Source: Dryomyza anilis (taxonomy: Eukaryota > Arthropoda > Insecta > Diptera > Dryomyzidae). Taken from it: 64,000 nt of DNA. The notes beneath the pieces are model-generated. The model had not been told where the DNA came from, searched no databases, and worked only from the letters and a program-made list of their open reading frames with translations. Position numbers and translations under genes: made by a program. The stretch is taken from assembly GCA_951804985.1 (NCBI GenBank), contig OX638136.1:2917852-2981851 (forward strand), written 5' to 3'. Shown in pieces: positions 1 through 9,999 of this stretch (its first letter is position 1; every line of letters starts with the position of its first letter).

Positions 1-1204
1 ACCGAAGGTAAGCTACTTCCGCGTAGGCACTAGAACTAGCATCAACAAATACATGCAACTGAATATTATCTGCAATGTGTAGGAGAGGTGAGTGACACCG
101 TACGAACGAGAAGTTCTGAATGTTCTGAAATTCTCTCCACCAAGCACGCCATTGCTTGCATAATTCGACAGGCAATACATCATCCCAATTGATTTGCAAC
201 TTCCATGTAGATTGTAATAATAATTTTGAAAATATCATAAAGTTTGCAAGCAATCCAAAAGGATCAAAAATTGACATGATTATAGCAAGTATTTCTCTCT
301 TTGTTGGCGATCTTTTATCTTCAATAACATCTTTGAGAATTTTATGAAACTGGTAACGGAATTCGAAAGTATCCGTTTGTGTGTTCCAGAACATACCCAG
401 TATTTTTTCGGTGTTGCTCTGACGTTCCATGTTCATAAAGTTATTTTGCGTAAATCCTTCATTATTTAATTTTACCTGAAGTTCTTTATAGTTGGATACA
501 AATTTTCTCAACTTAAAACCTGCAGCGGCACATATTTTAACTGCTTCCATGCTGATTTTCTCAGCCTCCTTCTTGTTGTTGAAACTTATTACAAGGTCAT
601 CTACGTATGTGGTTTCAATCACGGCTTTAGCACATCTGGGCATCCTATTTTGGAATTCAGCTGCATTGATGTTTTTGATATACTCCGCACAGCACGGGGA
701 ACAAACTGCACCGAAGATCATCGAAGTCATTTTGTAAGTCCTAATTGGTTTTGTTGGATCTCCGTCTCTCCATAGATATCGTTGGGAATCTTGATCGGCA
801 TCTCTGACTAATATTTGACAAAACATTTCTTGAATATCTCCTGCGACTGCAATTACACCTTGGCGAAACTTGTGTATAATTGCTAACAATGGGCGAGCAT
901 GTTCAGGTCCTTTTAGTAAAGCAAAATTTAAAGATATATATGATGTTACTGCAGCTGCATCAAACTCGATACGCAGTTTGTTCGGTTTATTAGGATTGAA
1001 AACTCAGAAATGTGGGAGATACCAAGTGGTAGGTCCTCTAAGATCAGCTTCCTTGTTTGTCAGTAATTTGGCATAGCCTTTCTGTACGTATTTATTTATC
1101 TCCTCTGTATATTTTTGTGCGTAAACGGCGTTGTTCTTCATTTTGTTTTCAACACTTAACAATCGTTGTTTTGCCATGTCAAATGAAATTTGTCCTTTCG
1201 CCAT
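1..1204 (-). pseudogene. BEL/Pao reverse transcriptase, interrupted and partial
   Basis: Frame from 1204 down to the window edge. It reads LTNKEADLRGPTTWYLPHF, meets a TGA at 1004-1006, and continues in the same frame with VLNPNKPNKLRI and FDAAA. The catalytic motif YVDD is encoded at about 596-607, followed by the palm and thumb regions. Near the edge (2-61) the frame reads LHVFVDASSSAYAEVAYLR, the family's junction to RNase H. One base change would explain the stop. The enzyme would copy element RNA into DNA; the 3' part lies outside the window. Confidence 0.82.
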
Positions 1205-2433
1205 AACAGTCCGATTTCAAAATGTTGTCCCACTCTTTTTGTAGTATCTGCTAAGATTTTCCTTGCACGTCTATTTTCGTCGGATTCCAGAATAATGTCA
1301 GTTATTTTGACTCCAAAATTTTCAATTGTAAAATAGTCTTCAACAATTTTATCTAGTCCAGGTATTGATTCTTGGATGTGTAATACAATTTTGTTAAGTG
1401 GACCATACGCCACCCATCCAAGTTTAGTTCTGGCAGCAATAGGTTGATCAGATGAAACTTCGACAATATCCCTCGAGACCCCAAGAAAGCAATTGTCGAG
1501 GCCAATAAGTAACACCGGCTGAGCGTTCGTGTAATTTAATATTGGTAGATTTTTCATATGTTTATAATCATCTTTTAAAAACGTTTGTGTTGGTAAATTT
1601 AGGTTTTTGATTGTCCGAATATTTTTTAGTGTAAAAGTGGCGGCATTTTCATTTTCACTTCTAATATTGATTGACACCTTTCTAGACATTTCCGCTGAAG
1701 TTTCCTTGCTGTACCACTGTAATGTAAGTGGTTGCATTTGGCCTTTCAGTCCTAACATGTTTGCAATGTCTTCTTGTAGCAACGAGATTGACGATCCATC
1801 GTCGAACATAGCATATACACTAATACTACCCAATGGTCCTGAAAGAATTATCGGCACGATCTTGAAAAGTTGACTGGACGTATGATTTTGACGGCAATTC
1901 AGTAGATGTTCTGTTTGCTGAGGTGGCGATGATGAAATTGATGTTGGTGGTAGCAATCCATTTTGATGCAACAAAGGATGATGCATGCGAATACATCCAT
2001 CAACTCCACATGCCATTCGTCGACGACAAGTTGTTAAATTGTGACCGTTTTGCAAACACCCAAAACAAATACGATGGCGCTTAACTTGGTCCCATTTATC
2101 ATTGATTGAAAGCTCTTTAAACTGGTGACAGTTGGTTAAGATATGGTTTTCGCTACATTGAACACAAGTCGATTGTGTGTGTCCGGTTGACACTTCATTA
2201 TGTAAAATCCTTTTTGGCGTAATTCCCGATGCAACTAATCGATCCTTGGAAAACTGACGAGGTTGTGCATCGTATGTTGGCATTAAAGTTACCACTCTGG
2301 CAAGACTAGTGATCCAATCATAAAATGATGTAACAGTCGGAAATGGTTGAATATTTGCCGCATATTTTGCCCATTCGAACTGTTTCGAAGGCGGTAACTT
2401 AGCGACGAGTTGGTCCATTAAAGTTGGATTCAT
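1156..2433 (-). pseudogene. BEL/Pao zinc knuckles and aspartic protease (DUF1758-like)
   Basis: A 425-residue frame. Residues about 85-155 hold Cys/His clusters (CVQCSENHILTNCHQF, then CFGCLQNGHNLTTC and CGVDGCIRMHHPLLH), the zinc-binding nucleocapsid part. Residues about 190-290 are a retropepsin of the Pao type with the active site MFDDGSS, where DDG replaces the common DTG as is usual in this group. The end (about residues 330-425) leads into the reverse transcriptase linker (TKLGWVAYGPL, then GLLWRKDKFHL) and then leaves frame near 1185; the continuing sequence MAKQRLLSVENKM is in the frame that starts at 1204. Confidence 0.82.
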
Positions 2434-2449
2434 TAGATGCTGTTCACAC

Positions 2450-2827
2450 CTAGCACGCTACAACGTTACGAATACGATTAGAGAACTCTAAAATCCGATC
2501 TAAACGGCTCTCGTAAATAACTGGAAACTGCTGAATCTTCTCAATTTGCGAACGAACAAGCAAATCTGGGCGACCAAAGTTAAACATTAACTCTTCGAGT
2601 ATCTGTGGTACGTTGTCCGGAAAGATAAGAAGTGATGAAACTGCTTGACGTGCGTCACCTTGCAATGATTTCTGAAGACGCATTAGATTCTGTCTGTTAT
2701 TGTAATTGAATTCATTAGTTGTGTCGATATAATTAGCCAAAAATAATGGCCAATCCTCAGGGTTTCTATCAAACTGAGCTTGTGGATATAATTTCGATGT
2801 GTATTCAGCGGCCGTATAGTGGCTCAC
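2450..2827 (-). pseudogene. BEL/Pao gag core (DUF1759-like)
   Basis: A 125-residue frame beginning near SHYTAAEYTSKL. It contains the features of the Pao gag core: F/WPLFLANYIDT, NRQNLMRLQKSLQGDARQAV, then a helix-rich stretch through FGRPDLLVRSQIEKI. In the family this region packages the RNA genome. It is separated from the leader by the palindrome at 2806-2842 and from the zinc-knuckle part by stops and a frame change at about 2434-2455, after RNRIRNVVAC, so it cannot be translated as one gag here. Confidence 0.75.
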
Positions 2828-2842
2828 ACTATACGGCCGCTG
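2806..2842. repeat. Perfect palindrome, 16-base arms and 5-base loop
   Basis: Bases 2806-2821 (CAGCGGCCGTATAGTG) are the exact reverse complement of 2827-2842, with loop GCTCA. It lies precisely where the BEL gag leader and core change frame, so it is probably a templated inverted insertion that broke gag. Confidence 0.9.
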
Positions 2843-4013
2843 CTGGTGAACTAATAGTCACAGGTTGATGCGAATATGATGGCGTTGTATATAATGACTG
2901 TGAGTATGGTAATAACTCTGGCGATGACAGAAGATGTGGTATTGTAGATGATGGCGGCTGTACAGCTGATGGTATATGCGATGACGATAGCACGGACGAT
3001 GACGACGGTATAACTGATTGCAATGACATATACGATGAATGTGGTATGTACGACATTGGCAGATTTGACGATAATCCAGTCGATGTATTTGGTAACTTAG
3101 ATATTGACTGTTCCATAAAGTTTGATGACGGTACGCCTGATGATCCATATAACGACATGGATGACGGTACAGATGTTGACGGCGTTATAGAGGTATACCG
3201 AGACGTAGACAATGACGTTTCAATAGACGAAGACATCGGCATATACGATGGCGGCGGAATAAACGATGTCGTCTGCATAAAAGAGGCCAGCGGCGGCATA
3301 GACGCAGACCGCGACATAGACGACGGCGGCAGAATAGAAGATGTCGGCGGCATGGACGATGGCGGCGACATGGATGATGGCGGCGACATTGATGATGGCG
3401 GCAACATAGAAGATGGCGGCGGCATAGACGAAGACAGCGGCGTCGACAATTGTGGTATAGACGATGACACCGTAGATGAAGACAGCATAGACGGTGGCGG
3501 CAGTCTAGAAGAAAATAGCCGCAGAGATGTAGACTCAGATGAAGATGATGAGGGCAACATAGTAGACGACGGAGGCGGCATAGAGAATGGTGCAGGTATG
3601 GACAAATGCGGTACAGTAGTTGATGGTAAATCTAGTGACGTCGGCAGTTGTGACGTATTAGATGACGCCATCTCCTTTTTGTTTAATTTGTGATGAATTA
3701 CTTGCATCTCTTGCTGAAGACTGGAAATAATTGAAAAAAGCGAAGACAATGACGGACTTGAATTTTCAGTGATTTCATTAGTAGGATCGACGTTTGAAAC
3801 AATAAGTTCTGTTTGACCGCTTGCGGTTTCAATGTTGTCAGCAGCATGAGATTCTAAATCGCCCTCTATAATTTGTCTACACGTAGGTTCGGCGCTAGCA
3901 TCAGCAAGATATTCGTTTGCATCCACTACATCAATTACATTTTCTGGCGTATTTACTATCGCCTGCGCGGCCTTCTTTGCGGTACTTCTTGTAATAAAAG
4001 GCATAATGACCAT
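2829..4013 (-). pseudogene. BEL/Pao gag N-terminal low-complexity segment
   Basis: An open frame of 394 residues starting with the ATG at 4013 (a second in-frame Met follows three codons on, near the ITRSTAKKAAQ start). Residues about 100-390 are mostly Ser, Pro and Met in short imperfect repeats of the SSMPPP and SSMLPP kind; the N-terminal 90 residues are acidic and ordinary. In the family this leader precedes the gag core in the same frame. Here the frame ends with a TAG that lies in the second arm of the palindrome at 2806-2842, so it is cut off from the core. The antisense strand carries a long Asp/Gly-rich open frame (3046-3693) that is a by-product of the codon repeats. Confidence 0.7.
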
Positions 4014-4515
4014 TGACGATTTGAAAGAGAAAAAACTATTCGAAAACTTTTATTACGATTTATATTTTTTATAAATTTTATTTAATCGAAAACACACTGT
4101 TTCGAATACTGTTTTTTCACAGACTGAAGTATACATTTTTGTCATGTATATCAAAGTTTTTACAAAGTTTAAATATTTAAAAGTAATACATAAAACAGTA
4201 GCAACAGTAGAAAATAACAACGCTGACTAAGTTATTTTAGCATGATGAAATTACTCAATTTATTGTGAAATTATAAGAATACGAGGTGTTATGTAGAAGT
4301 TAAGTATAGACTAAGAATAAATTGTTTTCGATAAGCTGAAGTGTGTACAAATAAATGTTAAGTATAAGTGTAACCAACTTTTAAAGCGAAATAAAGTGTC
4401 TTAAAGTAAAAAAGACCCGGTTGTTTTAAATAATATAAAGAAAGTAAAAAGGACTCAGTAAGTATAAATAGGATCAAGTTAAAGTCCTAGTAGATGGACC
4501 TTATAACATACAACA
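4014..4515. other. AT-rich stretch beyond BEL gag start, no gene
   Basis: About 500 bases upstream (on the minus strand) of the BEL gag start. The BEL leader, primer site and 5' LTR would be expected here, but I could not recognise paired LTR ends or a convincing primer-binding site. Contains scattered short AT-rich segments. The F1 LTR similarity begins at 4516. Confidence 0.5.
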
Positions 4516-5387
4516 CGTCTCATGAGTGAACATTGTTAAGCTAAATTGTATAAATTCAGCAGTTGATATAAGTGATTATTTTTAAGTTGTTATTTAAATA
4601 AATAAAGTTAATTAATACTAGTTAAAACCAAATATTAGTGTGTTTCAATTTAGTAGGGGAGACCGGGGCTAAGTCGACATCGGGGCAAAGTCAACTTTTG
4701 CTTTAAAACGCGAATGGGATGTCAGATCAACTTCAAATTGATACTGTACACGTAACATTAGGCGCTACTGTTACCAAAGAAGTGAAATCCATTTTGTGCT
4801 TGAACTTCAGTTTTTATGTAATAAAATGTGTTTTCCAAAAGTTACATATTGATAATGCAGTAAACTTGTACTTGCCATTAAAGTTTTGATTATTTATATA
4901 TTTTGTTGTCAGTTTTATGCAGTTTTATGTATTATTTGGCCATGATTTAAGAAGTTATCGCAAAAAATAGATAAAATGTGAATAATATGAATAATGATCA
5001 AACAATTTCGCGGGACCAGAATAAAACAGCACGAATAGTTTTATCTTGGAATATATAATTCAATCAATTTGAAAGACATCAGCAAAAATGTGCATTCGCG
5101 GAAAAAGTGGGTAGTGTCATCTTTACCCCAGCCTATTTTCAGAATCAAGTTGGGTCGCATTACATTTGTTTCGTGGAAAATAAATATTGTAGATATTTAC
5201 ATCTTATGGAACATTTTTAGCTAATGAATCAATCTATCCAACTGTATTATTATTTTTGTCCTTTGTCATTGATATGGTGGTTAAAATTAGCATTGAAAAA
5301 AAAGTGTCGACTTAGCTCCGGTCCCCCCTACACAATCCAGCAATACGAACGAGTAGAACTATTTTCCGTAGACTGAATTTCGTAACA
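4516..5387 (+). mobile_element. F1 5' LTR, 3' portion, interrupted by an inverted-repeat element
   Basis: Bases 4516-4570 match the F1 LTR piece at 49516-49568 (starting CGTCTCATGAGTGAAC). The LTR continues to 4653 with AATAAA-type sequence near 4600, is interrupted by the element at 4654-5330, and ends at 5387 with TTCGTAACA. That end is the inverse of the LTR start TGTTACGAA seen at 7112 and 49208, giving the family's terminal inverted repeat. The 5' part, including the promoter, is missing here. Confidence 0.75.
4654..5330. mobile_element. Short inverted-repeat DNA element (MITE-like) in the F1 LTR
   Basis: Left end TAGGGGAGACCGGGGCTAAG and right end (reverse complement) TAGGGGGGACCGGAGCTAAG are inverted repeats of about 25 bases with two mismatches; both continue into GTCGACA. 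A TA dinucleotide at each tip could be the target duplication. There is no coding sequence. A longer copy lacking its right end is at 61031-61725 in F1 copy B. Superfamily not determined; TA-type target would fit Tc1/mariner-like MITEs. Confidence 0.75.
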
Positions 5388-5388
5388 T

Positions 5389-5406
5389 TGGTGTCAGTAG
5401 TGGGAT
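5389..5406 (+). promoter_or_regulatory. F1 primer-binding site, tRNA-Leu-like
   Basis: TGGTGTCAGTAGTGGGAT starts two bases after the LTR end at 5387. TGG complements the CCA tail, and the rest resembles the complement of an insect tRNA-Leu 3' end, with one apparent mismatch. The tRNA identification is from general knowledge, not a search. Confidence 0.65.
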
Positions 5407-5409
5407 TGT

Positions 5410-6340
5410 GAAACAAAATAGTTAAACTTGAACAACTTAAAGACGAGCAGCTAAAGAAGGAGCTGGTCTTCCAAATGCTGATACGAAAGTAGAGCTACAG
5501 AAGCGCCTAATGGAAGAATTAGAGGTCCAAGGTATTGTTCTCGCAGAGCACGAATATGAAGTTGAATTTGCAGCATCGTCATCGAAAAACCTGCACACAG
5601 AGGAGAAAGTACACACCCAAATTTCGATATGAGCCAGTTGATCGGAGCTAAGCAGCAATCGTTTCAGATAATGGCTCAAGAAAATTCTAAACAGTTTCAA
5701 GACGTTTCATGAAGCGCGAATTTCTAGAAAATTCCAACAAAATGAAACAGACATTTCAAGAAAATTCCAAACAGCTTGACGAAAATGAAAACAAAATGAA
5801 ACAGAAACTTCAAGAGAATTCCAATCAACTTAAAACGGAACTTCTGGAAACTTCTAACCAACATCAAGTAAACATGGAACAACAAATGCAGGAACATTCG
5901 AAACAGCTTCTGGAAGTTTGTAATACTCTTCATGGCAAAGTTAATGAGCTTGAAGCGCATATAAATAACGTTGATAAGAAATATAGACACATCGACAAAG
6001 AGTTCCAGGAAATAAAGAAAGATTTGCTCGTGTTGCAGATAAATAGACCCACACAGCATGTTGTTAGTGGTACCAGGCTAAAATCGCCGATTTACGATGG
6101 AACCACAGCGTTCAAATTTTTCAATCTGCAATTTGAGACACAGCTCTAACACAGGAGACAGCAGATGCGTTTTTCCGACCGGCTCCATAGGCGCGTAGAA
6201 TTGATGTGGAGAACGATGACTTATTTCAAATAGTGTGCGAAGCGGTAAAAGCAGGCAATAAATCCGAACACAGTGCTGCCAACCGTGATATCCAATTTAA
6301 AGGTAAATGCTATAACTGTGATACATATGGCACGTGATTG
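5410..6340 (+). pseudogene. F1 gag, copy A: SAP-like motif, coiled coil, broken zinc knuckle
   Basis: Three parts can be read. (1) 5420-5630: LEQLKDEQLKKEL, then in another frame GLPNADTKVELQKRLMEEL, which together look like a SAP-type helix-extended-helix motif split by a small deletion. (2) 5709-6149: 146 residues of coiled coil made from repeats of the form K(M/L)KQxLQENS, then a short capsid-like end SPIYDGTTAFKFF. (3) 6290-6350: a CCHC knuckle split by a frame change (CYNC in one frame, HMARDC in the next). Most of the capsid is absent between 6149 and 6290. The same capsid loss and split knuckle occur in copy B, so the defects are older than the copies. Confidence 0.72.
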
Positions 6341-6429
6341 TCGTAAAAAACGCAAGCGCGTATTAAATCAATTTACAAGGGAACCCAGATATGAACAACG
6401 ACAGGATCATGTCGAAAATTACAATAATT

Positions 6430-6800
6430 GTAAGCAATCTTTAAACTAAACCCAGTTAGTTCTGCGGAGCACGATCTGACTCCCATAACCGATTGCCCCA
6501 GCATCTCCATTTCACAAATTGCTCGGAAGTCAAATAGCTTAACTGCAACATTGAACACGGGAGCTTCACACTCAGTAATAAGTAACCTTGTTAAGGACAT
6601 AGTAGAGCGGCATATAGATATAAGATTACCAAGGAAATCACGATTGGTAGTACGACCGTTAAGCATGATTTTATAGTGGCGGAAATAGTAGACGAAATAA
6701 TACTTGTCATGGCCTTCATGATAAGGAACGGTTTCACACTAGATATAACAAGAAAAATTAAATGAATATTGTGGGATAAGCAAGTTGTGGGTTATTGAAG
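6430..6800 (+). pseudogene. F1 aspartic protease, copy A, catalytic Asp replaced
   Basis: One frame reads through a retropepsin-like sequence: SLTATLNTGASHSVISNLVKD, then after a stop IVAEIVDEIILVMAFM and RNGFTLDIT. The canonical LDTGAS is LNTGAS here (GAC to AAC), which would abolish catalysis. A TAG interrupts the frame after SMIL. In copy B the same Asn is present and the Gly is a stop. The domain ends shortly before the F2 insertion at 6810. Confidence 0.7.
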
Positions 6801-6804
6801 CAAC

Positions 6805-6809
6805 CCAAG
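6805..6809. repeat. Target site duplication of F2, left
   Basis: CCAAG immediately before the F2 5' LTR, repeated at 12064-12068. F1 copy B has a single CCAAG at the same place (about 63025), confirming a 5-base duplication. Confidence 0.9.
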
Positions 6810-7025
6810 TGTACTATCACAGTTTATCTACTTTGCAACTTTAACAACTTTGTATTTGGTTTTCAAAAATAGTTTTGTATTTTTTATTTTTCATTTTTAA
6901 TAGTTTACAAAATGTACAAATAATTTTTCATTCAAAAAATAAATTTTAACTTGATCTGTTTTATCACGTTTTGCTTATAACGTTTTTTAAAATATAATTG
7001 TTTTATTTTACACAACGTGACTACA
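6810..7025 (+). repeat. F2 5' LTR
   Basis: 216 bases, beginning TGTACTATCACAG (other copies TGTAGTATCACAG) and ending AACGTGACTACA. Nearly identical by eye to the LTRs at 11851, 16104, 20344 and 27674. Confidence 0.9.
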
Positions 7026-7028
7026 AAT

Positions 7029-7045
7029 TGGCGATCTTGACAGGA
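7029..7045 (+). promoter_or_regulatory. F2 primer-binding site, tRNA-Arg-like
   Basis: TGGCGATCTTGACAGGA lies three bases after the 5' LTR. It resembles the complement of an insect tRNA-Arg 3' end with about two mismatches (family knowledge, not a search). Confidence 0.55.
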
Positions 7046-7111
7046 GCTTTAATATAAAATTATAAATATTAAGAAGCGCGACGATTTTATTTCTTTAAAT
7101 TAAAAACTTAT

Positions 7112-7403
7112 TGTTACGAAAAGAGGCAATTTGCTCCACTGTGCAAGCAATCAACAATAATAAATGAGACGCAAGACAATTCAGCGCACTAAGCAATGTG
7201 TTAGAAAGAGACGCACTATGCAATGTTGAAGAAAGAGATGGAAGATCAGCACATTAAAACACATGAGTGCGAATGAGATGCCAATAGCATGCGTCATTCA
7301 CGAAACGAGTAGAAGGTTCTCGAAACAAGTCGAAGCTTGTCGAAACGTGTCGAACTCGTAGAACAGAACAGAACAGTTTTCCGTAGACTGAATTTTCGTA
7401 ACA
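7112..7403 (+). mobile_element. Solo F1 LTR inserted in the F2 leader, TTAT duplication
   Basis: 292 bases starting TGTTACGAA and ending TTCGTAACA, an exact inverted pair. TTAT at 7108-7111 is repeated at 7404-7407, the 4-base duplication usual for gypsy elements. Compared with 49208-49568 plus 4516-5387 it lacks a large middle part, including the TATA and start region. A lone LTR is normally left by recombination between the two LTRs of a full insert. Confidence 0.88.
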
Positions 7404-7868
7404 TTATGTTAATTAAACACATTACGCAATATATTATTTCGAGCGCATTACGCTATAGCGCACATCACGCACATCAACTAAATCTCTTGACTACTTTCCT
7501 AGGAACTGTTTTGCTGCTACCACCAATCAATTTTATATTGGTCCTGCTACAAAAAGTTATTAAACATAGAAAAATACTGATATAAGGAAACTCACTAATT
7601 GGAGCCGCAGTCACTGATTTCCCAAGTATCCAAAATTCTGGTCAAGTCAGCTGTTAGATAACATTTGCATCCACGATTTATATCTACGTCATTTAAGTAT
7701 ATCCAGCTAAGTTATTTAATTAGTTATTAGTTATTAAATTACACAATTACTATTATTCCTTGTCACTATTGTAAATCCCTCCCTCCAGTTACCTTATTTT
7801 TTTTCTTATTTTCATAATTCATTTTGTAATTAATTTTTTTTATTTTATTAATTTTATAAAAGTACATT

Positions 7869-8815
7869 ATGGTTCTCAAACGTTCATTCACTGAAACAAA
7901 CTCTTATAACTTACCACAATCATCAACACAAACATCACCAGTCCAACAACATACACAAACATCGAACATGCAGCAAAGCGACTTACCTATCGATCCCTCC
8001 ATAAATGTAGATCCGGCTTTTGTCAAGTTACCGCAATTTTGGGATTCGTCTCCAGAAGCATGGTTCTTACAAGCGGAAGTGCAATTCGCGTTGAAAAAAG
8101 TTAATGACGATACTGTCAAATTTCAAAACGTTATAATTGCACTTCCAAAAGAAATTGTCACTAAAGTGGTTGATGTTATACAAAATCCACCTACATCCAA
8201 CAAATACAATCACATTAAGAAAACTCTTTCGAACGTTTTTCTGAGCGAGGAAAGTCGCCTCGAACAACTATTCTCAGATAAACAGATTGGCGATAGAAAA
8301 CCATCTGATTTCTATCGCGATATAAGTTGTTTAGCCGGTTCGGTATCAATAATTGGTCGCGAGTTGCTATACAAATTATGGTTGAGGAAATTGCCCCAAC
8401 AAATCCAAATTCATCTAACCTCTTCAAATTTAAATAATATTGAGGAAAAGATAGTGCTTGATGATAGAATCTACGAAGTTGCAAATCGATAACAAGTAGC
8501 TGCTGTAAGTTCATCTTCATCATCTGAACATCATTCTGTTGAACATGCAATGCAGAACCTTGTACAACTGACCTCGAAGTTGTGTCAAAACTTGAATAAG
8601 TTATCACTGGAAGTTGCGGAAGTGAGATCTAGATCCAGAGAAAGAACACAATTTAGATCCCTAAGGAACTCTTCCAGGAGTCAAAATTCGAAACTCCGCA
8701 ATTCGCAAAATCGTTTTTGCTGGTATCATTTTAAATTTGGAACAAATGCTAAAAAATGTACACCGCCATGTAATTTTAATAATTACAATAACACTTCAGA
8801 AATTTTGAATTAAAT
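7869..8815 (+). pseudogene. F2 gag with mag-type CHCC motif, one stop
   Basis: ATG at 7869. Residues about 45-200 form the core gag domain: VKLPQFWDSSPEAWFLQAEVQFAL, then KYNHIKKTLSNVFLSEE and GDRKPSDFYRDI (DUF7041-like in mag elements). An in-frame TAA at 8490-8492 ends the first 207 residues; the frame continues past it through an Arg/Ser-rich region to a zinc-binding CWYHFKFGTNAKKC at about 8720-8760 and ends at 8812. So one nonsense change separates capsid from nucleocapsid. The gag part is absent from the tandem array downstream, which starts just after this point. Confidence 0.82.
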
Positions 8816-8823
8816 GTCTCATT

Positions 8824-9249
8824 ATGACGGTGACGAATAATGAGACCAATTTTTGTTCAGTTCGTCGCCTATTTATTTTCGATAATATTAATCGACTTAA
8901 ATTCCTCATTGATATAGGAGCGGTTGTTTCAGTTATCCCTGCTTCTAAATTTAAAAGTCTAAAACGCATTTCTGACCTTTCTTTAACTGCTGCAAATGGA
9001 ACATGCATCGAAACATTTGGCTCTAAATTATTTAAAATTGACCTAGGTCTACGCAGAGATTTTGAATTTCCTTTCATTTTGGCAGACGTTTCTACACCCA
9101 TTATTGGTGCAAATTTTCTTGAAAAATTTGGCGTCATAGTCGATATTAAAAATTACCAAATTATTGATTCTTTTACAAAATTAGTTGTTCATGGTATATC
9201 TGGTTTCTGTGAGATATCCTCACTTAAAATAACATGTCCTGAAAATTAA
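8824..9249 (+). pseudogene. F2 aspartic protease, active site DIG
   Basis: 141 residues. RLFIFDNINRLKFLID leads to the active site, which reads DIGAVVSVIP here; all array copies keep DTG. Then the flap region, AANGTCIETFGSKLFKIDLG, and IIGANFLEKFGVIVD near the C-terminus, as in mag proteases. The frame ends at a TAA (9247-9249) where array copies have CAA, so protease and reverse transcriptase were once continuous. Confidence 0.82.
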
Positions 9250-9991
9250 TATTCAGATCTTCTTAAAGAGTTTCCCTCTATTACAACAGAGCCTGATTAT
9301 ACGAAACCAGTCAAACACAATACAGTTCACAGAATCGAACCACAAGGAATATTGCCTTATTCAAAACCACGTAGATTAGATCCCTTAAAGCATAAAATAG
9401 CAAAAACCGAATTTGAGTATTTAGTTAAAATTGGTGTTTGCAGACCATCTTGTTCAGCCACTTGTTCAACCACTGCATTTAGATTTGGTACAAAAAAAGG
9501 ATCCAAATGATTGGAGACCTTGCGGGGATTACAGGAGGTTAAATTGTATCACAGTCCCCGATCGATATCCCCTTCCTCATCTGCATGATCTAAATATAGA
9601 TTTACGAAATAAATCTATATTTTCCAAAATTTATCTAGTTCGTGCGTACCACCAGATCCCTATGGCCAAAGAGGACATTTCCAAAACAGCTATAACCACT
9701 CCTTTTGGCATGTTTAAATTCATCAGAATGCCTTTTGGATTAGGAAACAGTGCTCAAACCTTCCAGAGATTCATTAACGAGGTATTTATCGGTCTTGATT
9801 TTATTTTCGCTTACGTCGATGACATTTTAGTTGCAAGTGATAATGACACACAACACATAGAACATCTTCGCATAATTTTCAGTCGTTTAGCAGAATATGG
9901 TTTAAATATTAAGCCATCCCAATGTATTTTTGGCGTTACAACATTGGATTTTTTAAGCTACCAAGTAACAAATGACGGCATTCAATTTTGA
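9250..9991 (+). pseudogene. F2 reverse transcriptase, first copy
   Basis: After the TAA at 9247 the frame continues to a TGA near 9508 (through KPVKHNTVHRIEPQGI and [14 protein letters not shown]). The fingers and palm follow in the next frame from 9431: [28 protein letters not shown], then [13 protein letters not shown] with the catalytic YVDD. A stop at 9989 coincides with a small deletion (the array has an extra segment ending PSKERVEVI). The start at 9431 is only an in-frame Met, not a natural start. Confidence 0.8.
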
Positions 9992-9999
9992 AAAGCCTA

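Larger units (their letters stand above)
1..4013 (-). mobile_element. BEL/Pao LTR retrotransposon, 3' part outside the window
   Basis: Minus-strand internal region in the order expected for BEL/Pao: serine/proline-rich gag leader, Pao gag core, CCHC zinc knuckles, aspartic protease, reverse transcriptase. The reading frame leaves the window at base 1, so RNase H completion, integrase and the 3' LTR are not visible. At least four lesions break the polyprotein: a palindrome at 2806-2842, a shift near 2440, a shift near 1185 and a TGA at 1004-1006. No LTR terminus could be fixed beyond 4013. Family assignment rests on the domain content seen; the element is certainly inactive as it stands. Confidence 0.85.

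Noticed and set aside
3046..3693. 215-codon Asp/Gly-rich plus-strand frame
   Set aside because: It is the exact antisense of the Ser/Pro/Met-rich BEL gag; the composition follows from the opposite codons and no start context or homology supports it.
5437..5700. Minus-strand frame opposite F1 gag (also 61617-61847)
   Set aside because: Antisense of the gag coding sequence seen in the plus frame.
5724..6059. Minus-strand hydrophobic Leu/Phe-rich frame, membrane-like
   Set aside because: Antisense of the Lys/Gln coiled-coil repeats of gag, which reads as Phe/Leu; the same occurs at 61938-62279.
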